This document shows positions 7,701 to 9,132 of a stretch of DNA of 9,132 nucleotides, one piece after another. The stretch covers positions 1-9,132 of the forward strand of contig DATCVG010000052.1 of assembly GCA_036567085.1 (NCBI GenBank). The letters run 5' to 3'. Origin of the DNA: Methylopumilus sp036567085. Its GTDB lineage: Bacteria; Pseudomonadota; Gammaproteobacteria; Burkholderiales; Methylophilaceae. The notes under the pieces are model-generated. The model did no database searches. It was given only the letters and a program-made list of their open reading frames with translations, and was not told the origin of the DNA. Position numbers and translations under genes: made by a program. Numbering within the stretch: the first letter of the stretch is position 1; each line of letters begins with the position of its first letter.

Positions 7701-8965
7701 ATCTTTTCAATACCGCCCATATAAGGAATCAATACTTTGGGTATCATAATACTGCCATCTTCGTTCTGATAGTTTTCAATAACTGCAACCAAAGTTCTGC
7801 CGACAGCCAATCCAGAACCGTTTAATGTATGAAGAAATAAATTCTTTCCATCTTCACTTTTAAATCTGGCTTTTAATCGTCTAGCCTGGAAAGCTTCACA
7901 ATTTGAAACAGATGAAATTTCACGATATGTATTTTGTGATGGAAGCCAAACTTCCAAATCAAAAGTTTTTGCTGCGCTAAAGCCCATATCACCTGTACAT
8001 AATGACAACAATCGATATGGAAGCTCTAATGAAGTCAAAATAAACTCAGCATGCGAAACCATCTCTTCTAATGCTTCGTAGCTTTTATCAGGATTCACAA
8101 TCTGAACCATTTCAACTTTATCAAATTGATGTTGCCTAATCATACCGCGCGTGTCTTTTCCATATGACCCAGCTTCTGACCTAAAGCATGGTGTATGTGC
8201 TGTTAATTTAATCGGGAGATCGGATTGCTTAACGACTTCATCTCGAACAAAATTTGTTAGCGTCACTTCAGAAGTTGGAATTAAATATAATTTACTTTCA
8301 TTATGTGAAAGGCTGAAAAGATCAGCTTCGAACTTAGGGAGCTGTCCTGTGCCTATTAATGTCTCACTATTGACTAAGTAAGGCGTATAACACTCTTTGT
8401 AACCATGTTTCTCTGTTTGAGTATCGAGCATATATTGCGCAATAGCACGATGCAGCTTTGCAAGCTTACCTTCCATCACTACGAAACGAGCTCCAGAAAG
8501 CTTTGCACCTAAATCAAAATTAAGTCCATGATTTGCACCCACATCAACATGATCTTTAACCTTAAAAGTAAATTTTTTAGGCTCGCCTACCGTCTTAATT
8601 ATTTTATTATCAGCTTCAGACTTACCTAAAGGAGTAGATTCGTGAGGAATATTAGGAAGATTCAGCATAAACTGATTGATTTTTTCTTGAAGCTCAGCCA
8701 ATTCTGACTCGCCTGCTTTTAAATCATCAGAAATAGCATTGACACTCTTCATAAGTAAGTCAGTATTCTCATTCCTAGATTTTGCAAGACCTATTTCTTT
8801 TGAAATAGAATTTCTTTTTTCTTGAAGATCTTGCGTCTTAACCTGCAGATCTTTTCTTAGATTTTCCAATGACTGAAAAGTGCTTACATCAAGATCAAAG
8901 CCTCGACTTAAAAGCTTTTGTTTAACAAATTCAATATCATTTCTTAATAACTGAATATCTATCAT
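7697..8965 (-). CDS. serS: Serine--tRNA ligase
   Basis: SerS is a cytoplasmic class II aminoacyl-tRNA synthetase that activates serine with ATP and charges tRNA-Ser, and also tRNA-Sec where present. The length is 422 residues (about 430 in E. coli). The N-terminus starts MIDIQLLRND, followed by the tRNA-binding helical arm (about 29-101, rich in Lys, Glu, Gln and Leu). The catalytic core follows: motif 1 region with TGQLPKFEADLF (206-217), serine-binding TSE (231-233), motif 2 FRSEAGSYGKDTRG (261-274) with HQFDKVE (279-285), and motif 3 with NGSGLAVGRTLVAVIENYQ (382-400). All expected catalytic motifs are present and the frame is unbroken. The gene begins 7 bases after the rarA stop, so it is probably co-transcribed with rarA, as in E. 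coli, where rarA also precedes serS. Its stop overlaps that of convergent rpiA. Confidence 0.97.
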   Translation of the reverse strand: MIDIQLLRNDIEFVKQKLLSRGFDLDVSTFQSLENLRKDLQVKTQDLQEKRNSISKEIGLAKSRNENTDLLMKSVNAISDDLKAGESELAELQEKINQFMLNLPNIPHESTPLGKSEADNKIIKTVGEPKKFTFKVKDHVDVGANHGLNFDLGAKLSGARFVVMEGKLAKLHRAIAQYMLDTQTEKHGYKECYTPYLVNSETLIGTGQLPKFEADLFSLSHNESKLYLIPTSEVTLTNFVRDEVVKQSDLPIKLTAHTPCFRSEAGSYGKDTRGMIRQHQFDKVEMVQIVNPDKSYEALEEMVSHAEFILTSLELPYRLLSLCTGDMGFSAAKTFDLEVWLPSQNTYREISSVSNCEAFQARRLKARFKSEDGKNLFLHTLNGSGLAVGRTLVAVIENYQNEDGSIMIPKVLIPYMGGIEKI

Positions 8966-8970
8966 AAATA

Positions 8971-8974
8971 TCCT
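8971..8974 (-). promoter_or_regulatory. Ribosome binding site of serS, overlapping the rarA stop
   Basis: The minus strand reads TAGGA, so an AGGA Shine-Dalgarno core shares two bases with the TAG stop of rarA and lies 5 bases before the serS ATG. Ribosomes terminating on rarA would cover this site, which suggests translational coupling. Confidence 0.6.
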
Positions 8975-9132
8975 ATTTCTTTTGCTTGTCTTGAGATTTT
9001 AAATAATTCATTTTTTCAAGAATTTTACTCTCTAATCCTCGAGTTGTAGGCTTATAAAATTCAATAGGTTCTAAATTATCTGGAAAATATTTTTCACCTG
9101 ACGCATACGCATCGGGTTCGTTATGGGCATAT
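8973..9132 (-). CDS. rarA: Replication-associated recombination protein RarA (MgsA), C-terminal end
   Basis: Only the last 52 codons are visible; the AAA+ ATPase core lies beyond the right edge of the window. The visible segment opens YAHNEPDAYASGEKYFPDN and continues through PTTRGLESKI, ending in a lysine-rich tail. This matches the conserved end of RarA/MgsA (E. coli has YAHDEANAYAAGEVYFP and NRGLEGKIGEKL at the same place). RarA is a clamp-loader-like ATPase that acts at stalled replication forks and gaps. The gene directly precedes serS, the same order as in E. coli, which supports the call despite the short stretch. Confidence 0.9.
   Translation of the reverse strand, partial: YAHNEPDAYASGEKYFPDNLEPIEFYKPTTRGLESKILEKMNYLKSQDKQKK

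Noticed and set aside
8151..8381. Open frame of 76 codons opposite serS
   Set aside because: It covers the conserved motif 1-motif 2 region of serS on the other strand and shows no independent coding signal.

Overview
The window is a dense, AT-rich stretch of bacterial chromosome (by eye about one third G+C). It carries six protein-coding genes, two of them cut by the window edges. Four act in genome maintenance: an AddB-type nuclease, an AddA-type helicase, mfd and rarA. The other two are housekeeping genes, rpiA and serS. I saw no RNA genes, mobile elements, CRISPR arrays, phage genes or long repeats. The protein types and the AddB/AddA pair suggest a betaproteobacterium. The low G+C and extreme compactness suggest a streamlined lineage, such as freshwater or marine Methylophilaceae. 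That placement is inference, not something the sequence proves.

Layout, left to right. Positions 1-920 (+) hold the C-terminal part of an AddB-type PD-(D/E)XK nuclease. It overlaps by ATGA with an AddA-type UvrD/REP helicase at 917-3559 (+). That helicase meets mfd (3556-6957, -) tail to tail with overlapping stop codons. A 68-base divergent gap separates mfd from rpiA (7026-7700, +). rpiA in turn meets serS (7697-8965, -) tail to tail, again with overlapping stops. serS lies 7 bases downstream of rarA (8973 to the window end, -), whose last 52 codons are visible. No stretch over 300 bases lacks a gene.

Function. The AddB/AddA pair is expected to process double-strand breaks for RecA-dependent recombination. 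Mfd removes RNA polymerase stalled at lesions and recruits UvrA. RarA acts at stalled replication forks. RpiA interconverts ribose-5-phosphate and ribulose-5-phosphate, and SerS charges tRNA-Ser.

The most interesting signal is in the AddB/AddA pair. The AddB-type protein keeps its nuclease residues but lacks two of the four cysteines that normally hold an iron-sulfur cluster. The AddA-type protein ends shortly after its last helicase motif, with no C-terminal nuclease domain. Together these suggest a simplified end-processing enzyme with a single nuclease and probably no iron-sulfur staple. Everything else is conventional; I did not find a wholly new system.
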